A stretch of 64,000 nucleotides of DNA. Origin: Bacteroidota bacterium (GTDB lineage Bacteria > Bacteroidota > Bacteroidia > B-17B0 > Aurantibacillaceae). The stretch spans positions 62,001-126,000 of the forward strand of contig JAQZBQ010000004.1 in assembly GCA_029237825.1 (NCBI GenBank), read 5' to 3'. Within the stretch, counting starts at the first letter, position 1, and each line of letters starts with the position of its first letter. Of the stretch, positions 43,605-52,141 are shown in pieces. The notes under the pieces are model-generated. The model saw only the letters and a list, made by a program, of their open reading frames with translations, was not told the DNA's origin and did not search any database. A program made the position numbers and the translations under genes.

Positions 43605-45968
43605 ATGAAATTCGTTTTCACTATAATAGGTTGTTTTGTGTTTCCATTAATATTTGCACAGGAACTCACGCAAACTATCAGGGGAACAGTAATTGATAAA
43701 CAAACGCAAAGCCCTCTTCCTGGCGCTGTGATTAGCATCTTAAATTCGGATCCGTTGAAAGCTACTGCAACAGATGAAAATGGAATATTTCGTTTTGATA
43801 ATGTTGTTTTAGGCAGGAAGCAGTTAAAAATCACATTGATTTCTTATAAAGAAAAATCCCAGATCGTTGTTTTAACTACAGGAAAGGAAACTGTTTTAAA
43901 TATTGAGTTGGAAGAATCAGCTGTACAAACGGAGGAAGTTGTGGTATCTGCCGAAGTTGATAAAACCAAAACCAATAATAAAATGGCTACTGTCAGTTCC
44001 AGGGTATTTAGTACAGAGGAAGCAAACCGTTATGCCGGAAGTCGTGGAGATCCTGCCCGAATGGCAGCCAATTTTGCCGGAGTAAGTGGCGCTAACGACA
44101 GCAGAAATGATATCATCATTCGTGGGAACTCCCCCCTGGGGATATTATGGCGTTTAAATGGATTGGATATTCCCAACCCAAACCATTTTGGCAGTATGGG
44201 ATCTTCGGGCGGGCCAATCAGTATTTTAAATAATAACACCCTTGATAATTCGGATTTTATGACCGGAGCTTTCCCGGCAGATTATGGTAACGCAACTGCG
44301 GGTGTGTTCGACTTAAAGATGCGCAGTGGTAATAATGAAAAGTATGAGTTTCTTGGAATGGTTGGTTTTAACGGCTTTGAATTAGGGGCCGAGGGACCAT
44401 TCAGTAAAAAAAGGAAGAACTCTTCGTTTCTCATCAATTACCGCTATTCTACTTTATCTGTATTTAAATATTTAGGTTTGGATTTCGGAACCGGGAGCGC
44501 AGTTCCCCAATACCAGGATCTGACATTTAAAGTTGACTTGCCAACAAAAAAACTGGGTAAATTTTCGGTTTGTGGTATTGGCGGTTTAAGCTATGCTGAG
44601 CTTTTACAAAGCCAGCAATCCAAGGATAATAACCTTTATGGTTACAGCGGAAGAGATACCTATTTCCGGTCAAATGTCGGGGCAGGTGGGATATCCCATA
44701 CCTATTTGATTAACGGCAGTTCTTACGTTAAAACCAATGTTGGTGTTTCAGGCCAGTATAATGGCATACGTGCCGATCGTGTTGATACCAGTACAAATCC
44801 TGTTACCATCCGTCCCGAATACCGAAATACATCTTATACCACTCGGTATTCAGGGAATTTCACGTACAATAAAAAATTCAATTCGAGAAACTTTGTAAAT
44901 GCTGGTATCTACGCAGATGTGTATAACACGACGTTTGTAGATAGCATTGATAGCAATGGAAGCGGTTTTGTGACTTTAAGAAATTATACCGGACAAACCA
45001 TTTTAAGCAGGGCATTCATTCAATGGAAGCATCATTTTAGCGAAAAGTTCTCGGCTAATACCGGATTTACTTACCAATACCTCCTTCTTAATAATTCTCA
45101 ATCCCCCGAACCACGAATAGGGTTAAAATATGAGTTGAACAAAAAACAGTCGTTTAGTTTTGGAGCAGGTTTGCATAGCCAGGTGCAGCCGTTATATGTG
45201 TATTTTGCCACAGCTAACCTAGGAAACGGGAAGGTTTTAGAAACCAATCGCAATCTGGATTTTACAAAAGCGGCGCACGTTGTTTTGGCATACGATGTAA
45301 ATTTGTTTAATAGCGTAAGGGTAAAAACGGAATTGTATTATCAGTATTTGTATCGCGTACCGGTTAAATCAAAAAAGGATTATTTCAGCACGGTTAACCT
45401 CGGTGCTGATTTCAATAGCCCTAATGTGGATAGTTTAGTAAACAACGGAACCGGAGAAAATTACGGTATTGAACTAACGCTGGAAAAATTTTACAGCAAA
45501 GGCTATTATTTTCTTTTTACCACATCGTTATTTGAGAGTAAATATGTTGGAAGCGACGGTATTTACAGAAACACAGCATTCAATGGGAATTATGTTCTGA
45601 ATGCGTTGGCCGGTAAGGAATTTAAGATCAGGGAAAAGCATATTTTGGCATTGGATGTTAAATGTACGTATGCAGGAGGAAAGCGTTACGTGCCTATTGA
45701 TATTGCTGCGTCCATTGCTTACCAGGATGAAGTAAGAGACGGCACGGTTGCTTACCAGCCTCAATATGATCCCTATTTCCGGATTGATGTGAAGCCTTCT
45801 TATAAATTAAACACGAAGCGCTTTACGCATGAGTTAAGCGTTGATATCCAAAATGTAACCAAGCATAATAATATATTTCAACAGCAATACGATTTAAATA
45901 CGCAGACTATTAAAACGGATTATCAATTAAAGTTTTTTGTGATTCCTCAATACCGCCTTACATTTTAA
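43605..45968 (+). CDS. TonB-dependent receptor with carboxypeptidase-regulatory-like domain
   Basis: This outer-membrane receptor of 787 residues has a signal peptide at 1-18 (ending IFAQ). A carboxypeptidase-regulatory-like domain follows at about 25-105 (GTVIDKQTQSPLPGAVISI, core: SPLPGAVI). The plug domain is at about 115-240, containing IIIRGNSPLGILWRLNGLDIP (core: RGNSPLGI), and a beta barrel extends to the C-terminal strand VIPQYRLTF. It has no obvious SusD partner downstream, so it is not a classical glycan utilisation pair; the ligand is unknown. It begins one base after the Cys-rich gene. Confidence 0.93.
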   Translation: MKFVFTIIGCFVFPLIFAQELTQTIRGTVIDKQTQSPLPGAVISILNSDPLKATATDENGIFRFDNVVLGRKQLKITLISYKEKSQIVVLTTGKETVLNIELEESAVQTEEVVVSAEVDKTKTNNKMATVSSRVFSTEEANRYAGSRGDPARMAANFAGVSGANDSRNDIIIRGNSPLGILWRLNGLDIPNPNHFGSMGSSGGPISILNNNTLDNSDFMTGAFPADYGNATAGVFDLKMRSGNNEKYEFLGMVGFNGFELGAEGPFSKKRKNSSFLINYRYSTLSVFKYLGLDFGTGSAVPQYQDLTFKVDLPTKKLGKFSVCGIGGLSYAELLQSQQSKDNNLYGYSGRDTYFRSNVGAGGISHTYLINGSSYVKTNVGVSGQYNGIRADRVDTSTNPVTIRPEYRNTSYTTRYSGNFTYNKKFNSRNFVNAGIYADVYNTTFVDSIDSNGSGFVTLRNYTGQTILSRAFIQWKHHFSEKFSANTGFTYQYLLLNNSQSPEPRIGLKYELNKKQSFSFGAGLHSQVQPLYVYFATANLGNGKVLETNRNLDFTKAAHVVLAYDVNLFNSVRVKTELYYQYLYRVPVKSKKDYFSTVNLGADFNSPNVDSLVNNGTGENYGIELTLEKFYSKGYYFLFTTSLFESKYVGSDGIYRNTAFNGNYVLNALAGKEFKIREKHILALDVKCTYAGGKRYVPIDIAASIAYQDEVRDGTVAYQPQYDPYFRIDVKPSYKLNTKRFTHELSVDIQNVTKHNNIFQQQYDLNTQTIKTDYQLKFFVIPQYRLTF

Positions 45969-46007
45969 ATTGAATTATAAAGTAGTATTTTTAAAAATAA
46001 AAAGATC

Positions 46008-46325
46008 ATGGTACAATTAAGCACAGATGCAGATTTTGAATATCTGATTCAGACAAATAAAATGGTAGTGGTGAAGTTTTACGCAGACTGGTGCGGCTCA
46101 TGTAAATTATTTTCGCCAAAATTTAAACGTCATTCAAACGACGGTAATAATGCAGATATTTTGTTTTTAGAAGTAAATGCCGAGGAGAACGAAAATGCCA
46201 GACGCGTGGCAGGCGTTGATAATTTACCGTACCTCGCAAGCTTTAAAAATGGAATTTTGTTGGAAGGTTCGGCTACAAGTAAGGAAGAATACCTTCAAAA
46301 AATGATTGATGATTTGAGAAAATAG
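46008..46325 (+). CDS. Thioredoxin
   Basis: This thiol-disulphide reductant has 105 residues, no signal peptide and an active site DWCGSCK (Cys29 and Cys32) instead of the commoner WCGPC. The cis-Pro loop is NLPYLASFKNG. The next gene, of the DUF6952 family, starts 3 bases downstream; the pairing is frequent in Bacteroidota and suggests a linked but unknown role. Confidence 0.93.
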   Translation: MVQLSTDADFEYLIQTNKMVVVKFYADWCGSCKLFSPKFKRHSNDGNNADILFLEVNAEENENARRVAGVDNLPYLASFKNGILLEGSATSKEEYLQKMIDDLRK

Positions 46326-46328
46326 AAC

Positions 46329-46571
46329 ATGAAAATACCGGCTATAAAAAAACTCGTTGAAAACTATTCATTGGTTCAGTTACAGGAAGCTGAGAATGCA
46401 ATGCTTGAAGAAACCAATCCGTCCATTGAAGTGGAAGGAGATGATGAAGGCGAGCGTTTAACCCATATCCTGGCATCGATTTATATTAAGGACAGGATGG
46501 AGCATCATGCAACACCATTTTCCCAGGCGCTTCGTGATTTCAGTCAGCGGGTTCGCAATAGTATCAGTTAA
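46329..46571 (+). CDS. DUF6952-family protein, 80 aa
   Basis: This cytoplasmic protein of 80 residues begins MKIPAIKKLVENYSLVQLQ and contains a central acidic segment (EVEGDDEGERLTHILA). The assignment to DUF6952 rests on memory of the family and on its usual position next to a thioredoxin. Function is unknown. Its stop abuts the 3' end of the converging S41 peptidase gene with no bases between. Confidence 0.78.
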   Translation: MKIPAIKKLVENYSLVQLQEAENAMLEETNPSIEVEGDDEGERLTHILASIYIKDRMEHHATPFSQALRDFSQRVRNSIS

Positions 46572-48008
46572 CTATTTCACAAGGTCAAAAACTTTAATCA
46601 GGTCAATATCAACGCCATTTAAAACATCGTCTGAGGTGTAGTGCGTTTGATAATCCGGCATTAAACCATGGCCTTCATTCTTTACTACAATTTGGTGATA
46701 CAAATGGTACATTGGGATGAACACCTGGATCTTCGATGCTGGAAGATTTATTTTACCACTGATAACGGCGTTACTCCCTGATACATTTCCACCGGTTTCT
46801 TCACCAATTACAATCGCATTTTTTTTGTACTTCAAAAAACTGGCGGTTACAGCACTCATTGAAAACGATCGGCCATTCACCAGTACATAGGTTTGTCCTT
46901 TGAAAGCATATTTTTTCTTGGGAAAAGATATGAAATAATAACGCAGTCGATTAAAATGGAATGTTTTGGGCATGAAGAGGGTAAACACTAATGGTGACAA
47001 CCGGTTCCCTATTCCCATTTTATATTTAGGATTAAACATCATTAAATTTGCTTTCCGATCAAAAGGAAGATACTGTGTTTCATCCAGGAGATAGGATAGC
47101 ATACTTAATCCGTCATTTATCTGTCCCCCGCCGTTATCCCTCAGGTCAATCACTAAATGTTCTATTTTTTTTTCCTGGATATCCCTGAACGATTTTTTAA
47201 AAAACGAGCTCCAGTTTCTGCCTTTAAAGCTATTAATGTCAATTACGCCAACCGACTGATCGTCTTTTAAAACAGAATAATTACACGTTTTCGTTTTAGC
47301 AACACAAATTACGGTGTCTTTTCGTGGCGGAATCAGAGTGTCTTTAAGCGTTGAAATCGCCTCCAGTGTATGGGTTGTAATACGATGGTTTTTATGCTTG
47401 ATCGTGACGGCATAGGTGGGTTTAAATCCGTAACAGAATGAGTAATAATATTTAAACCATTGAAATTTAGAACCCTGTTTTTTGTACGTTGTATTGTATC
47501 CGTCTGAAGTGGACACTGAATAAATTGTGGAGAGTATATTTCTTACAGGCCGGTTATCAATACTTATGATTTCGTCCCCTGGATAAATGGTGGAGTCTTT
47601 GGATAAATTATTTAAAATAAAAAGCCGATTGGTATCTATTACAAAAGTATTAAGCGGTAAGGCAGGACGACTTAGTTTAGCTACTGCTTTAATGTATTTC
47701 TTCGATGCACCAACATCTGTGTGGCCACAACCAATTTTTGCTACAATGCGTTTAATGTAGAACCGCACCTGCATTTCGGTAAGTGGCGTATCAATCAGCG
47801 ATTTCGTATAAAGGACAAACGCGTGGAGAGAATCCTTTGAAATATACCGGAAGGGATCAGGATGAAATTTTATCAGGTATTTCTCAGCATAGTCGATGTC
47901 ACCAAGTATCTCTTTAATAGAATATTTTTTCTGAACATCAAATGGTACCTTTTGTGAATACTGATTCAGGCAGATTAACAAAAATACCAAACATAAGTAC
48001 CTTTTCAT
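46572..48008 (-). CDS. S41-family peptidase (C-terminal processing peptidase-like)
   Basis: The protein has 478 residues with a signal peptide at about 1-19 (ending QYSQK). The peptidase core is seen in HLVIDLRDNGGGQINDG (core: IDLRDNGGG) and in GRSFSMSAVTASFL, where the nucleophile Ser is expected; the following IGEETGGN is a second family marker. A PDZ-like segment around PGDEIISIDNRPV precedes it. It is probably a periplasmic or lipoprotein-type protease. The order S41-gldC-unknown on the minus strand may form a unit. Confidence 0.88.
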   Translation of the reverse strand: MKRYLCLVFLLICLNQYSQKVPFDVQKKYSIKEILGDIDYAEKYLIKFHPDPFRYISKDSLHAFVLYTKSLIDTPLTEMQVRFYIKRIVAKIGCGHTDVGASKKYIKAVAKLSRPALPLNTFVIDTNRLFILNNLSKDSTIYPGDEIISIDNRPVRNILSTIYSVSTSDGYNTTYKKQGSKFQWFKYYYSFCYGFKPTYAVTIKHKNHRITTHTLEAISTLKDTLIPPRKDTVICVAKTKTCNYSVLKDDQSVGVIDINSFKGRNWSSFFKKSFRDIQEKKIEHLVIDLRDNGGGQINDGLSMLSYLLDETQYLPFDRKANLMMFNPKYKMGIGNRLSPLVFTLFMPKTFHFNRLRYYFISFPKKKYAFKGQTYVLVNGRSFSMSAVTASFLKYKKNAIVIGEETGGNVSGSNAVISGKINLPASKIQVFIPMYHLYHQIVVKNEGHGLMPDYQTHYTSDDVLNGVDIDLIKVFDLVK

Positions 48009-48017
48009 TCCGAAATC

Positions 48018-48341
48018 CTATGCTAAAACACCCATTCTCTTTCCTAAGCCACTCATAAAGTCACGAACTTCTTTCACAGTACTTTCATCATTTGTTGCTC
48101 GAAGATAAGTGTCGGTTAAAGTCGTAATGTTTTGGTGAAAGAACTTTTTCATTTCATCCACACTCATGTCTTTTGTCCATAGATCGATGCGCATGGTATT
48201 ATTTTCTTTTTCATCCCATAAAGCAAGCATCATACTTTTACAAACACTGCCTTCGTTTGCTTCCGGTGCTTCCCATTCAATTTTATGCGGTAATTGGTTC
48301 TCGTCAACAGTTATTTTTAATTTAATTTCAGATGTGGTCAT
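48018..48341 (-). CDS. gldC: Gliding motility protein GldC
   Basis: The 107-residue protein matches GldC along its whole length from memory of the family: the segments MRIDLWTKDMSVDEMKKFFHQ (core: RIDLWTKDM) and YLRATNDE are diagnostic. GldC has no signal peptide and no known activity. It is associated with gliding in Flavobacterium but present in non-gliding relatives. It starts 110 bases downstream of an unknown membrane protein and 9 bases before the S41 peptidase gene on the minus strand. Confidence 0.88.
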   Translation of the reverse strand: MTTSEIKLKITVDENQLPHKIEWEAPEANEGSVCKSMMLALWDEKENNTMRIDLWTKDMSVDEMKKFFHQNITTLTDTYLRATNDESTVKEVRDFMSGLGKRMGVLA

Positions 48342-48451
48342 GTTATGTTCTTTTTGAATTTTTCCGGTTAACCCGTTAATTTAATTTTCGGCCAAATTAG
48401 CAAATGTTTAGGATCTCTTTTTAAGAATGCCTGATTTTTAAGTTTTAGTGT

Positions 48452-49138
48452 TTATATCGATTTATTGTAAAGCGGTAAAAGCTGTTTACGAAGTAATTGA
48501 TGATTTTTGATATTTATAATTAATGTACACGCTGCCAGACTAGTACTTGTGGCTAGTAACCCCAAACCTAAATGGGTTTGACGGCTTGCCTGAGCTCTTT
48601 TTTCGCGCGGGTAAGAATTGCGACCGGAAGAATTACTTAGGCCTATCAATGTTGCAGCTATGCCACTTCCCATAAAACCACCGGAGAGTATTAATATTCC
48701 GGTTCTAATCCTCTTTCTTTTTCGGTACACTCGGTACTTATCTTGAACTTCGGTATTTTGTAAATTTTTCAATATTGAGGCAAAGGTTTTTTCACTTATG
48801 GTGATCTTATGGTCGTAAAGCAGCGAATGAAAATTCTTATTAGTTATTGGCTTTAAATGATTATATGGTTTACTGAATTTCCTCTTATTTGAATAAATAG
48901 CGGAGTCGGTAACTAAGGTTATTTCACCTTTTTCGTTTTTATAACTGAACACCTTTATTTGGTGAATAGAAAAAATTCTTTTGGAACCAATTCTGGAATA
49001 TTTAAAATAGTTTCCTTCTTTTTCTAGTAATGAAGCGTGAACAACGCCATTATACGTATTTAAAAGCATTTCCTGACTAAATGCCCTGCTTAAAATTAAG
49101 GTTAGGAAAGAAATACTTTTAAACGCCCTGATTATCAT
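48452..49138 (-). CDS. Hypothetical membrane protein, 228 aa
   Basis: I do not recognise a family. The N-terminus is a signal peptide (ISFLTLILSRAFSQ, about 9-22). The middle is rich in Lys, Tyr and Phe (VVHASLLEKEGNYFKYSRIGSKRIF, core: NYFKYSRIG), of a kind seen in Bacteroidota proteins that read a stored value at the surface. Two hydrophobic segments (about 147-167 and 191-208) flank a short basic loop (NSYPREKRAQASRQ). The tail is basic. Function and partners are unknown. Confidence 0.6.
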   Translation of the reverse strand: MIIRAFKSISFLTLILSRAFSQEMLLNTYNGVVHASLLEKEGNYFKYSRIGSKRIFSIHQIKVFSYKNEKGEITLVTDSAIYSNKRKFSKPYNHLKPITNKNFHSLLYDHKITISEKTFASILKNLQNTEVQDKYRVYRKRKRIRTGILILSGGFMGSGIAATLIGLSNSSGRNSYPREKRAQASRQTHLGLGLLATSTSLAACTLIINIKNHQLLRKQLLPLYNKSI

Positions 49139-49219
49139 TACAAAGTAATTCTGGTTAAATAAAATCCATTAAAATTAATAAAAAAACAGGCAATCAACTT
49201 ATTTAACGCTATAATAGAA

Positions 49220-49227
49220 TACATTTG
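49220..49227 (+). promoter_or_regulatory. Candidate -7 element of the RlmI-like gene
   Basis: TACATTTG matches TAnnTTTG exactly, but ends only 4 bases before the ATG, which would make the transcript nearly leaderless. No clear -33 element is seen. Confidence 0.35.
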
Positions 49228-49231
49228 CACT

Positions 49232-50416
49232 ATGACAGAATACCCAAAAATTACATTGCAAAACGGCAAAGAATTGCCTGTGCTTCGGTTTCATCCATGG
49301 ATATTTTCAGGTGCAATTAAAACTCAGGATCAGGGAATTAACGATGGAGATGTTGTGGAAATTTATTCTGCCAAACAACAGTTCCTTGGAATGGCGCAAT
49401 ATCAAAAAGGCAGTATTACGGCAAGGATTATTTCATTCAGCAAACAGTCTATCAACGTTGATTTTTGGGTAAAGAAAATTGAGAAGGCGGTTGATTACCG
49501 ACGTTTCCTCGGTCTGGCCATGAATCCGCATACCAATGTGTATCGCCTGGTATTTGGTGAAGGTGACGGCTGTCCCGGACTCATTATGGATTATTACAAT
49601 GGCCATGTCGTATTTCAGGCCCATAGCATTGGGATGCATAAATGCAGAACTGATATTACAGCAGCGTTGAAAAGGGTTTATGGTGCTGATCTGAAAAGCG
49701 TTTACGACAAAAGCTCTGAAACCTTGCCAAATAATTACTCAACCGGGTTGAACAATGAATTTTTATTTGGAGCATGCAACGAAGAATTAGTAGTGCTCGA
49801 AAATGATGTCAAGTTTTATATTGACTTTATTAATGGGCAAAAGACGGGATTCTTTATCGATCAACGTGAAAACAGAAGTTTACTGGGAAATTACAGTAAG
49901 GGAAAGCGTGTTTTAAATACGTTTTCGTACACCGGTGGTTTTTCCATGTATGCTGCTAAGCACGGTTGCGAGGTCATTCATTCTGTTGATTCCAGTGCCA
50001 AAGCTATTGAATTATGTAATAAGAATGCAATTTTGAATCATGCAACCAACCATGAGGGTTTCGCTTTAGACACGTTCGACTATTTAAAAGATCATGGCAA
50101 GAATTATGACATCATTATCCTCGACCCTCCTGCTTTTGCAAAGAGCAGGGATGTTTCTCATAATGCAGTAATTGGTTATAAGAGGTTAAACCAAATGGCT
50201 TTACAGAATATAAAGAAAGGCGGGGTTCTATTTACGTTTTCCTGCTCGGGAGTTATTGATAAGAAATTATTTTATAATACGGTTACTGCGGCCGCTATTG
50301 AGTCTCGCCGTAATCTGAAATTGCTGCACACATTATCACAGCCTGCCGATCACGTCATCACACCTAATTTTCCGGAAGGCGAATATTTAAAAGGCCTCGC
50401 ATTTTATGTCGACTAA
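49232..50416 (+). CDS. rlmI: RlmI-like 23S rRNA (cytosine) methyltransferase
   Basis: The class I SAM-dependent methyltransferase has an N-terminal PUA domain (about 1-75, with HPWIFSGAI at about 20-28) and a C-terminal Rossmann domain: VLNTFSYTGGFSMYAAKHG (core: FSYTGGFS), HSVDSSAKAIEL and IILDPPAFAKS (motif IV DPPAF). A KTGFFIDQRENR segment precedes the catalytic domain. The length of 394 residues matches RlmI/RlmK-like enzymes. The precise target nucleotide is inferred from the family, not shown. The next gene starts three bases downstream. Confidence 0.88.
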   Translation: MTEYPKITLQNGKELPVLRFHPWIFSGAIKTQDQGINDGDVVEIYSAKQQFLGMAQYQKGSITARIISFSKQSINVDFWVKKIEKAVDYRRFLGLAMNPHTNVYRLVFGEGDGCPGLIMDYYNGHVVFQAHSIGMHKCRTDITAALKRVYGADLKSVYDKSSETLPNNYSTGLNNEFLFGACNEELVVLENDVKFYIDFINGQKTGFFIDQRENRSLLGNYSKGKRVLNTFSYTGGFSMYAAKHGCEVIHSVDSSAKAIELCNKNAILNHATNHEGFALDTFDYLKDHGKNYDIIILDPPAFAKSRDVSHNAVIGYKRLNQMALQNIKKGGVLFTFSCSGVIDKKLFYNTVTAAAIESRRNLKLLHTLSQPADHVITPNFPEGEYLKGLAFYVD

Positions 50417-50419
50417 CAT

Positions 50420-51082
50420 ATGAGATTGATTTTTTTGACTGTATGGATCCCTTTCTTTTTGATGGGCCAGTCAGAAACGCCGAAGTTTGAAAAGGAGAAA
50501 TTTCTCCATTTTAAAGCTGGGGTAGCAATCAATGAAACGAATGTAAAAATTTTTGATGAGTTAAATTCCATTGGTATAGATAGATTCACGCCACGTCAAA
50601 GTGTGTATTATAATCCATCGTTTTCCATTGAGTTTGAAAGTTATTTTTCAAAGTACGTCGGTTTAAGTCTTGATATAGGTTTTTTGCAGCTTCGCCAGCG
50701 GTATGAGTATTCAAAAGGAATACCGAGCCCCGGAACATACATACCTCAATCGTCTCATCTTCCTAAAATGAACGAACCTTCGGAAGGACTTATTCTTACA
50801 AACATTCCTAACGTAAATTTTGGCCCTTGTTTTTACATTACCGAGCAGACCCGTTTTTATGTTGGCTTGGGTTATTATAAATATTATTACCGTTTCGAAC
50901 CCGTTAGCATCGGAAATTTCGGATTTAATCTTAATAATGAAGGCTTTGCAATCTATTCAAGTTTCGGGCTTTGTCAGGGTTTTGTTGTCCGGGGTACAAG
51001 CTGTTCTATTTCGCTAAAATGTTTCGGTATTCGTAAGAGGTACGATCGTGGGCTTCAGCTCAGTCTCGGGCTGGTATTGTAA
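50420..51082 (+). CDS. Hypothetical outer-membrane beta-barrel protein, 220 aa
   Basis: The signal peptide is residues 1-16 (FFLMGQ). The mature part alternates hydrophobic and aromatic residues (FHFKAGVAINE, SFSIEFESYFSKYVGLSLDIGF, RFYVGLGYYKYYYRF), typical of a porin-like or OmpW-like small barrel, and ends in a strand, LQLSLGLVL. It is only 3 bases after the methyltransferase gene, which suggests cotranscription; a functional link is not apparent. I cannot name a family. Confidence 0.7.
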   Translation: MRLIFLTVWIPFFLMGQSETPKFEKEKFLHFKAGVAINETNVKIFDELNSIGIDRFTPRQSVYYNPSFSIEFESYFSKYVGLSLDIGFLQLRQRYEYSKGIPSPGTYIPQSSHLPKMNEPSEGLILTNIPNVNFGPCFYITEQTRFYVGLGYYKYYYRFEPVSIGNFGFNLNNEGFAIYSSFGLCQGFVVRGTSCSISLKCFGIRKRYDRGLQLSLGLVL

Positions 51083-51172
51083 GGTATTGTAAATTTCAAG
51101 GCATTTACCGTTCAGCCAAATTCTCTCTCCTTTATAAAATTTATTAAGTAAATTCGTGATTCAATTTTTATT

Positions 51173-52123
51173 ATGACACCGATACTTGAAGTAAAGAATA
51201 TTCATAAAAATTATGCTAACCACGTAGCCTTAAAAGATGTAAGTCTGGTAGTGGAGCCACAAAAAATTTTTGGTTTGTTAGGTCCAAACGGCGCAGGAAA
51301 AACTTCGTTGATACGTATTATAAACCAGATAACAGGCCCTGATAAAGGAGAAGTATTGTTTGACGGTGAACACCTGGCGCCCCATCATGTGGATTTTATT
51401 GGTTATTTGCCAGAAGAACGAGGCCTTTACAAAAAAATGGCTGTTGGCGAACAGGCCATGTACCTGGCGCAGTTGAAAGGGTTAAAACGCGGTGACGCGA
51501 AAGTAAAATTGCAGCATTGGTTCAAAAAGTTTGAAATTGAAAACTGGTGGGATAAAAAGATTGAAGAACTTAGTAAAGGGATGCAACAAAAAGTACAATT
51601 TATTGTTACGGTTTTACACGAACCAAAATTACTCATCCTGGATGAACCTTTTAGTGGGTTTGATCCCATTAATGCGCAATTGATAAAAAATGAAATATTT
51701 GAGTTGAGAAGCAAAGGGGCAACTATTATTTTCTCCACTCACAATATGGGAAGTGTTGAAGAATTATGCGATAACATAGCTTTGATAAATAAATCGGAAA
51801 AAATATTAGATGGTTCTGTTAGGGAGATCAGAAAAACATACAAGAGTAATACCTATCGGATCTCGTTCAAAGGGAACCTCATTGGGTTTACAAATTCGCT
51901 ATGGGCAGGGGCTGAGCTTCTTGAAAAGAGTTCCGACGAGGATATCCACACGGTTACAGTGAAAATGCTTCGCCAGAATAAACCAAATGATTTACTTCAG
52001 GCCGTTATTGCTAATTCAGAGATTTTATCATTTAATGAAATTGTGCCATCCATGAATGATATTTTTATATCAGTAGTAGAGAATAAAACAACTTTAAATA
52101 CTCAGAGCTCCTTTACGGAGTAA
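51173..52123 (+). CDS. ABC transporter ATP-binding protein (NatA-like)
   Basis: Cytoplasmic ATPase of 316 residues: Walker A GPNGAGKTS (about 38-46), signature LSKGMQQKVQ (about 132-141) and Walker B LLILDEPFSGFD (about 153-164). The C-terminal 90 residues are of the DUF4162 type. Its permease partner follows 18 bases downstream. By family it energises efflux by an ABC-2 exporter; substrate is unknown. It was considered as GldA, but pairing with its own permease argues against this. Confidence 0.9.
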   Translation: MTPILEVKNIHKNYANHVALKDVSLVVEPQKIFGLLGPNGAGKTSLIRIINQITGPDKGEVLFDGEHLAPHHVDFIGYLPEERGLYKKMAVGEQAMYLAQLKGLKRGDAKVKLQHWFKKFEIENWWDKKIEELSKGMQQKVQFIVTVLHEPKLLILDEPFSGFDPINAQLIKNEIFELRSKGATIIFSTHNMGSVEELCDNIALINKSEKILDGSVREIRKTYKSNTYRISFKGNLIGFTNSLWAGAELLEKSSDEDIHTVTVKMLRQNKPNDLLQAVIANSEILSFNEIVPSMNDIFISVVENKTTLNTQSSFTE

Positions 52124-52141
52124 CATTCAACGAACTTAGAT

